Below, in pieces: positions 48,401 to 58,183 of a DNA stretch of 64,000 nt. The notes under the pieces were generated by a model, which had not been told where the DNA came from, did not search any database, and saw only the letters and a program-made list of their open reading frames with translations. Where the stretch lies: positions 22,791,631 to 22,855,630 of the forward strand of contig NC_134569.1 of assembly GCF_050947875.1 (NCBI RefSeq), read 5' to 3'. Source of the DNA: Dermacentor variabilis (Eukaryota; Arthropoda; Arachnida; Ixodida; Ixodidae). Numbering within the stretch: position 1 is the first letter of the stretch; each line of letters opens with the position of its first letter. A program made the translations under genes and the position numbers.

Positions 48401-48612
48401 CTATGGAGCATGTTTTATTAGAATGTGAAGACGTCTACCCAGCTGTCGATTTAGGCACCATTGGCCTCCTTGAAGCCCTTGGGTTAATCAGCGAGAGCAG
48501 TAGAAAAGTAAATATGTCCGCAATAGGGATTAGTAAGAGGCGATCGGAGGATTGGTGGAAAAGTAGGGAAACGACAAAAAATGGAGACGTACAAAGGCAC
48601 AGTTCGCAATAG
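45411..48612 (+). pseudogene. LINE ORF2: endonuclease, RT and C-terminal zinc finger
   Basis: Endonuclease: GYINMQGSRRKEQWAEIEEQ, AVTEMHL, IILLGDMNAHIQDLYGY, STIDYCLM and GSDHKRII. RT: QNGFRIGRRLDDNL, PLYVAFLDITGAYDNVDRNI, INKGLRQGCSLFPLLFMMYM, GLFYADDIVLLAN (both Asp present) and GYKYLGIWINEGN. Near 47785 a frameshift enters the C-terminal segment MLRGMWKGVMVPGLTFANA to ACACCGIARETMEHVLLEC (CX2C..HX4C). Stops at about 46014, 46450-46930 and 47200 break the frame. Catalytic residues of both enzymes survive despite this, suggesting comparatively recent loss. Confidence 0.85.
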
Positions 48613-48771
48613 GGGATCAGAAAATTTGGTTTTGGGAGTTCGTGATTTTTTTTCTTTTTTCTATTGTTTAACCTAGGTAGGACATTAGGCATTATAATAG
48701 CAAGAGCTTGGTGGTGCATCCCACCACCCCGTCTCAAAGGGGACGCTCATAACATCCATCCATCCATCCAG

Positions 48772-49560
48772 GGCTCCACCGCATAGAGTTTCTCGAGAAA
48801 CTCTATGCTCCACCGGAATGTGAGCCGGGCTCCACCGGGATGTGAGCGGACCAACCACAAGGCGTGCCGAGGGAGGGAGCAGACCAATCAGAGCGAGCGC
48901 CGAGGAAGGAGGAGGAGGAGAGAGGTATAGGAGCAGGTGTTTCACCGGCTCATGCCCTTTCGCCTCATGGATTTCGCTCGGTTCTAGGGGCAGCAGGAGC
49001 TCGCATGAGAGCTGCAGCGTCGACATCGCTCAAATCCCGAGTTTCGAGAGCTAGAAGTGCAAGCAAAGTGCCAGCAGAGGGAAGCCGCTACTGTCGAGGA
49101 TCAAGAAGGGAAGCGCAAGCCAATCGCCGGTGGAGGCAAGCCAATCCCCACTTTCAAGAGAAGGCAACGCAAGCCAAGTGCCAGCAGAGGCAAGCTAACC
49201 CCCAACTTCGAGAGTAGGAGGCCGAGCTGAGACGTCAACGCAGAGAGATTCCTTCCATAGGGGATGCTGATGGATGGTTCAAGAGAGAATTCCTCAACCG
49301 TGAGTGCCCGCGGCCACAGCTGCAAGGTGTGTGATAGACTGGTTTGATCACAACCTCATGCAACTGAAGAGTGTGCGCAATCCTGAAGAGAAGCTCGAAT
49401 CTAGCAAAACGATGCCAAGACAAAAGACTTTCATGAAAATTGCACTAAACATGAGTTCAAAGTCGAGAAAATGATCACCAGCTTCACTGTTTTGACAGCT
49501 TTCACTGCGTGGAGCTGGGTTTACTTTTTTTATAATATTGCTTCAGCTTTATTACCTTTC
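48772..49560 (+). pseudogene. STPR-like repeat fragment, possible Helitron N-terminus
   Basis: After a perfect palindrome (48781-48808) and GCTCCACCG repeats, the plus strand encodes arginine/alanine-rich repeats about 18-24 residues long: REAQANRRWRQANPHFQEKA, then TQAKCQQRQANPQLRE, then EAELRRQRR (49110-49245). DGWFKREFLNRECPRP and a CKVCDRL pair follow, then WFDHNLMQLKSV in another frame. STPR repeats upstream of such a cysteine motif occur in arthropod Helitron helicase proteins. No Rep or helicase domain follows here, so the assignment is tentative. Confidence 0.4.
48781..48808. repeat. Perfect 28-base palindrome
   Basis: GCATAGAGTTTCTC is followed immediately by its exact reverse complement, with no loop. 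It lies ten bases after a LINE tail and between two GCTCCACCG copies. Confidence 0.9.
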
Positions 49561-49564
49561 CCCT

Positions 49565-50026
49565 TCGCGGAATGAAATCGGAACTTCTTCCTTCAAAAAG
49601 GTGGGATCTTGTATCGATCGCTTCCTTGTTGAGCAATTTATTTTTGGCTTACCTAGACAGAAACTTCGAGTCATGGTTGGTCAATACGAAAATTGGGAAA
49701 GCCTTTCATTTCGTTGATGATTTTCTGATTCTGTTTAACTGTGAGGACAGATGTGTTGCGGCCTCTGTTCGGCAGACGTTGCTTCTGTTTGAAGAATGCC
49801 TAGTCCCGCTATCACTCATGCATGAACTTCCGGAGAATGGATCCCTTAGGTTTCTAGATCTGAAAATATATGGAAAATATCCTTTACCAAGCATCATGTA
49901 TGCTGGATGTATGAGCCGCGTGCCAATAAGCCTCTATTATGCTACGCATCTGCCCATTTAAAACCGATTAAGAGAGGTATCGTTCATGCTTGCTTGCATA
50001 GTGCACTAAATAAATCCTGCTATCAT
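49565..50026 (+). pseudogene. Penelope-like RT core fragment
   Basis: Reads FLQKGGI then C-I (frame change), LLSNLFLAYLDRNFESWL, FHFVDDFLILFN (catalytic VDD), FEECLVPLSLMHELPENGSL, RFLDLKI, and after a frame change YEPRANKPLLCYASAHLKPI and KRGIVHACLHSALNKSC. These are RT motifs B to E of Penelope elements. It ends at the TTAA where the next element is inserted and resumes at 51481. Confidence 0.85.
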
Positions 50027-50030
50027 TTAA

Positions 50031-51476
50031 GAGGAAGCTTTAGCTTGATCGGGTGCTCCTATCTGAATACATGTAAAAGAAGAATTCGTTTTTCTCGGCA
50101 ACCACTGCACCAAATTGGACGAGGTTTGTTGCATTTAAAAGAAAAACTTAAAATCTGGTGATTGTTGGTTTCGGATTTTTAAGTGAGGTCGTCAATTTCT
50201 TTATTAAAAATTGGCAAAAATCGAATATTTTCAAAAATGAAACTATCAAGTTTACAACTCTGTAACTCAACAAAAAAAAGTGATAATATGATTCTGTGAA
50301 TTGGATGTAATAGTGCATACAAAGTGGACAAAATTGATATGTTACACATGAATATAAAAATATTTAGTAACATGGAAATACAGCTTTTGCAGAACCCTTG
50401 TAACCAACGCAACAAATTCACATAAGATGTAAAATGACATCGAATTTGTCCGCTTTGATTGATCTAATGGATGCCATTTACAGAACCGAGATTTCTGTTC
50501 TTGATGCACAGCTATGAAATTGTAAACTTCTTGCTTCTATTTTTTTCAAACTGTCGAATATTTAAAAATCGTTTTAACAAAACTCAGGTTCGAAATCGAA
50601 ATTCTACTTCCAACAATTCCAAATTCATCAGTTATCGTTAGCGACTCCAAAGCAGCCATACATAACTTCGGAGCGGGTAGGGTCTCTAAGCTAGCCCTTT
50701 CTCTCCTCTTGGCCCATCCTTTCCATCAAACTGTGGCCTTAATCTGGACTCCCGCGCATGCGGGCCTTGCCGGAAACGAGGCGGCTCATGCCAGTGCCCG
50801 AGGATTTACAGTCCGGGCTCAGGCATCAGATGTGACGGACCTCGCCACGGAGGAGGCGCCGTTTACTGCGCGGGATCGACTTATTACTAACCACGACATC
50901 TGCATACACTACCGATTAGACCGCTTAACCTTCCCGCCACTCATGGGCAAATCCCCGCGTAGGTGTGAAGTTCTGTGGCGACAGCTGCAGACTCACACCT
51001 TTCCATCCCCTTACCTCCTCCACCGCATTCATCCCGCCATTTACCTTTCTCCCTCTTGTAAATTCTGTGTCTCTCCCAAAGCAGGCTTAAACCACATCAT
51101 GTGGGGGTGCCCTAAGCACCCCCTTCCCCCTTTCCTCAGGCAATTAATATCTAGTGAGGAGCAGTGGGAGGCTGCCTTGCGCAGCTCCAGGCCCGATCTT
51201 CAGGAGGCCATCCTAGAGTGGGCTGAGAGGATAAAGGAGGCCTACTTCAAGTAGTTCCTCCTCCCACCCTCTATTCCATTGCCCCCTTCCCTTTAAAGAG
51301 GGACAAATAAAGTTTTTCATCATCATCATCCAACAGTCACTAGAATTTAACTTCCTCTCTCAAATGCAACAAATTTCATTAAAGTCATTCCAGGAGTTAT
51401 TTCAGAAAAACGTTTTTGCGTTTTACATGTATTTGAATAGGCCGCGTCGGAGATGGGCCCGAGCTAAAGCTTCCTC
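50031..51476. mobile_element. TTAA-flanked element with long inverted arms
   Basis: GAGGAAGCTTTAGCT (50031) and its reverse complement AGCTAAAGCTTCCTC (to 51476) are terminal, with TTAA at 50027-50030 and 51477-51480. The inverted similarity extends about 140 bases per arm (AATACATGTAAAA, CGTTTTTCT, TTTGTTGCATTT.A.A, TGTTGG). TTAA duplication suggests piggyBac-type mobilisation. It has no transposase, and its interior contains a younger LINE 3' end. It separates two parts of the Penelope ORF. Confidence 0.82.
50635..51330 (+). mobile_element. I-like LINE 3' end (RNase H and zinc finger)
   Basis: The frame up to 51254 begins inside RNase H (IVSDSKAAIHNFGAG, VALIWTPAHAGLAGNEAAHA) and runs intact through a zinc motif (CKFCVSPKAGLNHIMWGC) to EAILEWAERIKEAYFK. 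The 3' UTR ends AAATAAAGTTTTTCATCATCATCATC (in part), a CAT-repeat tail typical of this group. The reading frame has no internal stop, which makes this one of the youngest insertions in the window. It is 5'-truncated and sits inside the TTAA element. Confidence 0.85.
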
Positions 51477-51571
51477 TTAACAGAACCTAGCTTCAATTCG
51501 CAGATCGCTCACTTGAAGGCAGCTGGGTACCCTTGCAACCTTCTTGTCTTAGTCTCAGAGAAGTAGGTTAA

Positions 51572-51745
51572 GCATTTATCCTCAGAGCATTGAGCCTCAC
51601 GTACATGATCGAAGAAATAAAGTGGCGCCAGCAAGCCCATGAGGCAGCGTTGACGCAGGACGTTGAGGTTCCCCCATGGGAGACCTAAGCCCGGGCAACA
51701 TTAAACCTTGCTGGACATTCAATAAAGTATTCATCCATCCATTCT
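51572..51745 (+). mobile_element. I-like LINE terminal fragment
   Basis: ATG-to-stop MIEEIKWRQQAHEAALTQDV to PPWET (51605-51688) is the C-terminus of an I-like LINE. It is followed by a 3' UTR AACATTAAACCTTGCTGGAC and AATAAAGTATTCATCCATCC (tail). Penelope reading is continuous on both sides, so this is a separate short insertion. Confidence 0.7.
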
Positions 51746-51896
51746 CCCATACATCCATGGGATCTGACACAAACTTAAAAAAATGGGACAAAGAGCAGGT
51801 GTCAATGTAGTTTTATCTGCACCTAGAAAACTTGCCCAGCTTTATGTTAGAACTAATCCTGTTGAGGATGGAGTCTCAATCACAACAGCAACAACA

Positions 51897-51915
51897 ATAT
51901 ATATATATATATATA
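51897..51915. repeat. AT dinucleotide microsatellite
   Basis: Nine to ten AT units inside the Penelope ORF just before the GIY-YIG motif. Read in frame it gives IYIYIY. Confidence 0.85.
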
Positions 51916-52186
51916 CGGATTGTTTGAAAGGCATAGTTTACAAGATACCCCTGAAATGCGGTCTGTCTTATATAGGGCAGACAGGTAGAGGTCTAAACGT
52001 TAAACTGCAAGAACACAGCAATAAAGTGCGCAATAGGCAAGAGGTGTTTCTAGGTGTCCATTGAGCAGAATGTGGCTGTATTCCATTCTTTGAAAAGACC
52101 AGTATTTTGGCCAGGCATCCTAATGAAAACACTAGACTTATCACTGAAGCAGCAGCAGTCACGGAGGGTGACTCAGTAACCCGCCA

Positions 52187-52371
52187 GTTACATTAACAGG
52201 TAAAGAACTTTGTTTCTTGAGATTGAACATGTGCTCTCGTTCGTCTTAAGGAGGTAATTATGGTTCGTTTGAATTTTGAATGCATACTCATGCTTGCTTC
52301 ATGTTTTGCACGGGGTGTTTTTGTCTTGGTGTCTTGGTTATACATGCTTGTTATTTAAAATAAAAATTCAG
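52187..52371 (+). repeat. Right inverted terminal repeat of Penelope element
   Basis: Partner of 43133-43317. It follows the end of the GIY-YIG frame and finishes with AAATAAAAATTCAG. Confidence 0.85.
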
Positions 52372-52571
52372 TTGGAAGACAGCGCTTCTCTTTGTCCTTC
52401 TTTGGGTCCTTTTGTCTATGTATGCGCTGTAAGAACAGATGTGTTGTGGCCTCTGTCTAATGATCTGATATTTTTACTACAGGTTAGTTTTTATACTTTT
52501 CACTGCGTCTTATGCTACTGTTGTGGCTGCTTCTCACAAGTGTGTCTCTTGTTTTTGGTCTGTTTTTTTCG

Positions 52572-53308
52572 ATGCCCACCAACGCTGAACTCGCTAAAAA
52601 AATTGAACATCTCGAATCGCTGCTTAACGATAAGCTTGATGCACTTATCAACAGTCTGGCTGCCAAGATTGGGAAGAGGTTTGATGATCAAGGAATTGGC
52701 AACCTTGCTTCTCTAGCTGAAAGCGTGCGTTTCATGAGCGAACAGTATGACACATTCAAAGCGACATTTAATCAACTGGTAACTACTAACAAAGCATTAA
52801 CTTCTCAGAATCAACCGTTAACAAAGAGAATTGCAGACATGGAACAGTACAGCAGAATGAATGACATCTAAATTAATGGCATTCCATCATCACAAGGAGA
52901 GGAATGCTCTGCAATATTGAAGAAGGTTGCCGAGGCAACTGAGTGCCCAATTCGTTCTGGAGACACTGACATAGTTCATCGTGTGGCCAGCAAGATGTCG
53001 GGCAGGAACATCACTGTTCGTTTTTGTTCATGTAACATAAGAACGAATTTCTTCGCAAGGGTCACAAAGCTCATCTGTGATACTCCCAGATTGGCTTTTC
53101 TGGTAGTACAGATAGTCCCATTTGCATTAACGAACACCTCACAGTCGACAACAAACATTTATTCAGCATGGCCCTTGCACTGAAAAAAGAGAACAGCTGG
53201 CTGTTTTTATGGACTGAAAATTTCCAGATTAAAGCCTGTAAATCAACCGATAGCAGGGTCTTCCGAATAAACTCGGAGGCAGATTTTTGCATCTTTGCAA
53301 AGGCGTAG
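52572..53308 (+). pseudogene. LINE A ORF1: coiled coil with FP-like C-terminus
   Basis: ATG at 52572 (MPTNAELAKKIEHLESLLND) begins a coiled coil, followed by RIADMEQYSRMNDI, a TAA at 52869-52871, then INGIPSSQGEECSAILKKVA and TDIVHRVASKMSGRNITVRF, an RNA-binding ORF1 pattern. After frameshifts, VDNKHLFSMALALKKENSWL and WTENFQIKACKSTDSRVFRI follow. The last part resembles the C-terminal domain shared by baculovirus FP-type proteins and arthropod LINE ORF1 proteins. I infer a LINE, not a virus, from the context. Confidence 0.75.
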
Positions 53309-53403
53309 CTTATTGCTACATTTCCTGTCCTGCAGTCTGATTGCATACTCATCCCCAAATACTTTTCGTCATGTCTTTGCTATAACCAGCCGAAGTCAAA
53401 CCA

Positions 53404-56287
53404 TTGCTTACATCTTCTAATATCTCTATTCTTCATATCAATGCGCGAAGTTTGTGCAAGAACCATGATACCATTTCTGCATTTACTGACTCACTTAATC
53501 ATTCGTTTTCATTTATCTGTGTTTCGGAAACATGGCTTGATATGCGGATAGCAGTTTATGTGGTTTTTGTCCATACCAAGCAGAATACTGCCATCGTATT
53601 TCGGATCGATATGGTGGTTCTGCTATATTTGTTTCACCTCATATTAAATATAAGCGTAGGCTTGATGTTTTTCTTAATGTAAATCACTGTGAATCATTAT
53701 GGATTGAAACTGACTTACAGCTGAATTCTCATAATCATACCAGTTTTATTCTTGGTTGTGTATACCACTCACCTTCTTCATCTATTCCTGATTTTCTGGG
53801 TGAACTCTCCATAGTTGTGAAAAAAAATTCTCTTGAAAATAAGCAAGTCCTAATTGTCGGTGAAATTAACATCAACTTACTTGACATCGACAACAGAAAT
53901 GTAACAGCTTATACAGACTGTCTTGCTGGTTTCAGACTGGAATCATTAATTATCTCTCCTACTCGGTGTTCTACTCATGGTACCAACATGCTTCTTGATC
54001 ATGCTCTAACTAAAATCGTGCCAGCTCCAAACTGTGGTGTTATAGATACTCAGATCACAGACCATTTCCCAATGTTCGTCTCCTTTCATGCTGAAATACC
54101 TCAGTTCGAGCCTTGCTACTTTTCCTCCCATTTTGACCGAGATAGTTTTGTTAACACTATAACAAATACTGATTGGTCTGTAATTAACTCCCTGTACGAT
54201 CATCATCAAGCTCTTCAAAACTTTTGTTCCATCTTTCTTCAGGCAATTCGTGCTAACACCACTACCGTCAGATGCAAGAAACATTTTAAGTTTCCCGGTA
54301 ACCCTTGGGTAACGAGAGGTTTACTGACTAGTATGAGAAAAAAAGAAAACCTATACAATAAGACTTAAAAGAAACCTTTTAATGTATGCTTAGCGGCACG
54401 CTATAAAAATTATTGCAACATTCTGAATAACTTGCTAGAGAAGTCTAAATGAGAGTATTACAAAAATGAATTTGCAAAACACAAGAACAATACCAAAAAA
54501 CAATGGCAACTTCTGAATGCGTTCATGAACTTACCTAAGTCCGATAATACTGGGGATAAAATAAACTATGACAATAAAACTCATTCTGATTCTTCTAGCA
54601 TAGCAAATAGTGACTGCTTATATTATATATAGCAGTCGTCATATGACTACTACTTATCCCATTTATTGCTGCAATCATTCTTTTTTCTCTTTCCCGTAAC
54701 TGCAGAGGAGGTATGTTCCATGGTATTAGCGCTAAAGAATACTAGCCCTGGCTTAGATAATATCTCTGTATTTCATATAAAACTTGTTGCTCCGCTTATT
54801 TCTGATACACTTTGTATTATAATTAATAATATTTTTAAATATGGTATTTTTCCCACTTCGCTTAAAAGGGCTAAGATTATTCCTGTACATATATAAGAAA
54901 GGTGATAAAATGGAGGTGTTTAACTATCGTCCTATTTATATTCTATCGTTAATTAGTAAAGTTCTTGAGAAGTTATTTTGTAAGCGCCAAAATAATTATT
55001 TTTAAAAATTTAATATGTTGCAATCTTCTCAATTTTGTTTTCGCACTGGCAGTTCGACTAACTTAGCTTTATTAACCCTAACCGACTACATTCGTCACTC
55101 GATTGATACTGGTAACTTCATTGGTTCGATATTCTTGGACTTCACTAAAGCTCTTGATACAATTAATCATAACATACTTTTTACTAAGCTAGAAGCCCTG
55201 GGAATTACCAGTCCAGTACTAAAACTCCTAAAAGGTTACATACATGATAGAGAGCAGTTTTTTTTTAGGTGCTTATTCTGATACTAAAGTTATTGACCAG
55301 GGTGTACCACAAGGCTCCCATACTAGGTCCCTTACTATCCTCTAATTATGTTAATTATTTAACCGCTTACGGTATCTTAAGTCTGCACATTGTGTACTAT
55401 ACGGAGACAATACTACTATCTCGTTGCATGACAATTCTTTAACAACCTTAATCCTTAAACTAAACAATGAGCTTGACCATATTGCTGCTTGGTGTTCATC
55501 CAATCATTTAATTATTAATCCTTCAAAAACTCAATTCATGATTTTCCGTTCTAGCCAAAGAATACTACCTGGCTTGCCTGAGATAACTCTAGATGGTCAT
55601 CACATTCCTGTCTCCGACTGTGTATCATTTTTAGGCAACAAATTAGATTCTAACCTTAAGTTTTCTCAACACTTTGCCTTCATTAAGCAAAAGTGTACCT
55701 TCAATATTATAGCATTTATCAAATCAAGAACATATTTATCTAAAGATACATTATTAGCATTATACTTTGCCTTCATTCACAGTCACATTAATTATAGCAT
55801 TGTTTCCTGGGGAAACACATATAACTGTCATATCTCGTCTATTCAGCACTTACAAAACCAAGCAATACACATTATCACTATCAGTGGGTTTTTCACGAGT
55901 GCTACTCCACTACTTCGTGAAAATAACATCCTTGTTGTGACAAACTTGTTAAACTATCATCTAATAATTATGTTTTATAAATTACTTACCAAACAGCTCT
56001 CATACCAATTCATTGATTCCAGGCACCTTATCAATAACAATAATACCAGGTTTGCACGTAACTCCAATTTTCTACTACCTATGGTTCATTCTAACTATGG
56101 AAAAATGACATCATCATTCGCTGCTATAAAACTGTGGAATGGTTTACCCATCAGCATTAAATCTTCATCCTTTCATACATTTATAGTCATGCCCTTAAGC
56201 TGTTTTGTATCTGTAACTAAGTTCACGTCATTCATTACACTACATTTGCCATTTGTATGTATTGACAGCTTTTTTTATGCACTATAG
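53404..56287 (+). pseudogene. LINE A ORF2: endonuclease and RT
   Basis: Endonuclease: ISILHINARSLCKNHD, FICVSETWLD, a frameshift near 53545, QVLIVGEININLLDIDNRN (GD replaced by GE), NMLLDHALTKI and TDHFPMFVSF. RT: TSPGLDNISVFHIKL, LKRAKIIPV, SIFLDFTKALDTINHNIL, and LYGDNTTI at 55400-55411 where YADD reads YGDN. The thumb and C-terminal part 55424-56287 is open: ELDHIAAWCSSNHLIINPSK and IAFIKSRTYLSKDTLLALYF. Multiple stops between 54897 and 55420 and the changed catalytic residues make it dead. Confidence 0.85.
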
Positions 56288-56410
56288 GCTTGTATACATA
56301 CAATTTGCTTTTTTTTATTTTATTTTTCTATGTTGTATTTTTGCGATTGTGTTTCTTTCTTTTAGTTAGCTTGCTCTTTTTTAATGCACCTCTACATTGT
56401 TATTATTAAC

Positions 56411-56448
56411 CGAGGGCACCGTTGCAGTCTTTGACTTTGGGACCCTCG
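56411..56448 (+). other. 3' UTR stem-loop of LINE A
   Basis: CGAGGG (56411-56416) pairs with CCCTCG (56443-56448) around a 26-base loop containing TTGCAGTCTTTGACT. The related LINE B has the same loop core with a different but paired stem. Such 3' hairpins serve as RT recognition sites in some LINE clades. Confidence 0.65.
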
Positions 56449-56597
56449 TCTGTATTGTCTCTTACCCATTCATTGTATTTAAAGAATAATAAACTGAAAC
56501 TGAAAGACAAGTTTGTATTGGGGGTAATCTGGTGTCATACCATCAATGGCAGGATGGCAATCAGGGACCTGTAGTATTTAGTGTCCCAAGTAAAATA

Positions 56598-56682
56598 AGA
56601 AGAAATGAAAGGAGAAGAGACGAAGAAAAGGAAGAGTCAGGAATTGAAATAAACAGTTGATCGCCCTCAGATCAGTATTTTA
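56598..56682 (+). repeat. Probable 3' LTR remnant of Ty3 element
   Basis: Direct-repeat partner of 38531-38622 (GGAAGAGTCAGGAAT, CAGTTGATC, CTCAGATCA.TATTT). If it is the LTR, everything between 43.1 and 56.5 kb was inserted between the integrase and the 3' LTR of that element. The upstream part (56507-56597) has no visible counterpart at the left copy. Confidence 0.45.
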
Positions 56683-56999
56683 TGTGTTCTTCTGTTTCTT
56701 TATGCTGTTTGCTGTTGACTTGCAATTATTAAATGTGGAAGTTTGCACATGTCAAGTTCTTGTGTTCTATATCCTTTGCATTGATTATTTCCTTTCACTA
56801 CACTTGTCCGTATATTGCCTGAAGATTCTTTTTGTTCTTATGTCCTTAAGTCTCATTTCAGAACTGTTTTCCAGATGTATACGAGCTGGTCTTGATGTGT
56901 GTGGCCAAGTTAAAACAGCTTCTTTCCATCTTAGAGGGACATATGCTGGAGGGCATACATTTCAGACAAGAGGGCTCAAAGGAATAAGCATAGAGTTCC

Positions 57000-57853
57000 T
57001 AAAGGCGTAAAAAGAAGGGTGCAGTTGTTTTGGATTGCTACATACCGCCTACAGCAAGACATTGTAAATAATGGTAACCACACCCTCGCTTATTTACATT
57101 GTAACTTGCATCACACCCCGTCCTCTGTAAAAATGTTTGCTTACCAAACACTGGTATGGCCAAAACTCGAGTACGCCAGCACTATTTGGGACCCCCACCA
57201 GATTAACCTTTCAGACATGTTGGAATGAGTCCAAAACCATGCTGCAAGGTTAATTTATTTGGAATACTCTTATCTAACAAGCGCCACAGCACTAAAATCC
57301 CAGGCCAACCTTCTCAGTCCTGAATGCCGGCCCAAAATTTCGAGGCTTTCCACGTTTCACAAATTTTATCACTCGTCAATTAGCCCTACCATCATTGCTC
57401 CTGCTCACCAACTATTGTTTTGCATTATTCACCAAAAAGCCATTCATCCCTCACATGCCCACACTTCTGCACATATGACTTCATTTATTGTCCATACGGC
57501 AGAAAATTGGAACAGGTTAACCCACAGATGCTGTAAGCAACACTGACCCTCATAAATGTAAAGCGGCTCTGGTGAACATTATTAAATAGTGTTATGCCTT
57601 GCTCGCTCTTTCCATGTTGTAACGCACTGCACTGAAATCTTTATATGTTTACATCAAGTGAACTAACATTTCTTTTTAATACGCTAAATATTACACATTT
57701 CCACATTTATTTATTTTATTTCTATATGCATTGTACTTATTGTAGGTTTGTATTAATGAAGGGAAAATGAGGTAGGTTCCTTTGTAGGGGTATATTGAGG
57801 TATTTAAATAAACAAATGAATAAATAAATGAACAAACGAATGAATGAATAAAG
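57000..57853 (+). pseudogene. CR1-like LINE C, RT C-terminal end and tail
   Basis: IVNNGNHTLAYLHCNLHHTP, VKMFAYQTLVWPKLEYASTI and WDPHQINL are RT thumb motifs. A TGA at 57226-57228 interrupts, then NHAARLIYLEYSYLTSATAL and FHKFYHSSISPTIIAPAHQL follow to 57546. The 3' UTR ends in an AAAT/GAAT-repeat tail (57805-57853). The next LINE starts directly at the end of this tail. It differs from copies A and B in sequence and tail, so it is another family. 56690-57000 holds no recognised feature. Confidence 0.75.
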
Positions 57854-58183
57854 ATCTACAAAGTAGGGTACATCCAGTAGTGAAGCAACAGTATTCATGC
57901 AATGAACATCTAACACTTGAAAATAAAGCTCTCTTTTCCAAAGCTTTCAGTCTGAAGAAAATGAAAAACTGGAGATTTCTGTGGACAGAAAGCTGTCAAA
58001 TCAAGGCTAGGAAAACAACTAAAAGCCGTGTCTTTCGCATCACAACTGAATCCAACCTTTCAGTGATAAGTTAACCTTAATCCACTTTGCGCCGCGCCTG
58101 TCACCTAGGCAAATCTCACAATGTCATCCTATCTCACAGCTAACCAGTTAAACAATCTTCTTTCAAGTCATCAGTGATCTGTC

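Larger units (their letters stand above)
43976..48771 (+). mobile_element. APE-type LINE with SGNH-like ORF1, near full length
   Basis: A leader of about 280 bases precedes ORF1 (44260-45237), ORF2 (45411-48612) and a 3' UTR with GTTTAACCTAGGTAGGAC and an ATCC-repeat tail (48750-48771). The last 240 bases are repeated at 135-371. It interrupts the Penelope RT. The left boundary is set by where Penelope reading ends and may be off by tens of bases. The clade is uncertain: the ORF1 resembles CR1-type, whereas the RT (GLRQGC, YADD) and C-terminal CCHC finger are less typical. Confidence 0.82.
51480..52170 (+). pseudogene. Penelope-like post-RT region and GIY-YIG nuclease
   Basis: LTEPSFNSQIAHLKAAGYPC and NLLVLVSEK continue the Penelope ORF at 51480-51560. 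After a LINE tail (51572-51745) it resumes: IPYIHGI, KKMGQRAGVNVVLSAPRKLA, then the GIY-YIG domain VYKIPLKCGLSYIGQTGRGL, LQEHSNKVRNR, and ECGCIPFFEKTSILARHPNE followed by NTRLITEAAAV (conserved Glu). The nuclease would nick DNA for insertion. An (AT)n run (51897-51915) has expanded inside the frame, and a TGA follows VFLGVH. Confidence 0.85.
43133..52371 (+). mobile_element. Penelope-like element with inverted ends, nested insertions
   Basis: A 185-base segment at 43133-43317 is the reverse complement of 52187-52371. Between them lie, in order and on the plus strand, a Penelope-type N-terminal region and RT start (43331-43970), the RT core (49565-50026), a post-RT region (51480-51570) and a GIY-YIG domain (51745-52170). 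Interrupting DNA consists of other elements. Penelope elements have RT related to telomerase and a GIY-YIG nuclease, and their terminal repeats may be direct or inverted. After removal of the inserts the element is about 2 kb of coding sequence plus ends. Confidence 0.85.
52460..56510 (+). mobile_element. CR1-like LINE copy A, near full length
   Basis: Contains a leader, ORF1 (from 52572), ORF2 (53404-56287), a 3' UTR with a stem-loop (56411-56448) and a tail of CTGAAA units (56491-56505). Copy B at 57854-61442 is the same family. It lies between the Penelope element and the probable 3' LTR. Confidence 0.85.

Noticed and set aside
52433..52456. Match of ACAGATGTGTTGTGGCCTCTG to the Penelope RT at about 49747-49767, as a tandem Penelope copy
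   Set aside because: The similarity is about 25 bases and does not continue; it may be a tiny duplicated piece but cannot be supported.
53071..53280. Viral origin of the FP-like segment
   Set aside because: It is followed in order by LINE endonuclease and RT, and the same arrangement recurs in copy B; no other viral gene is present.
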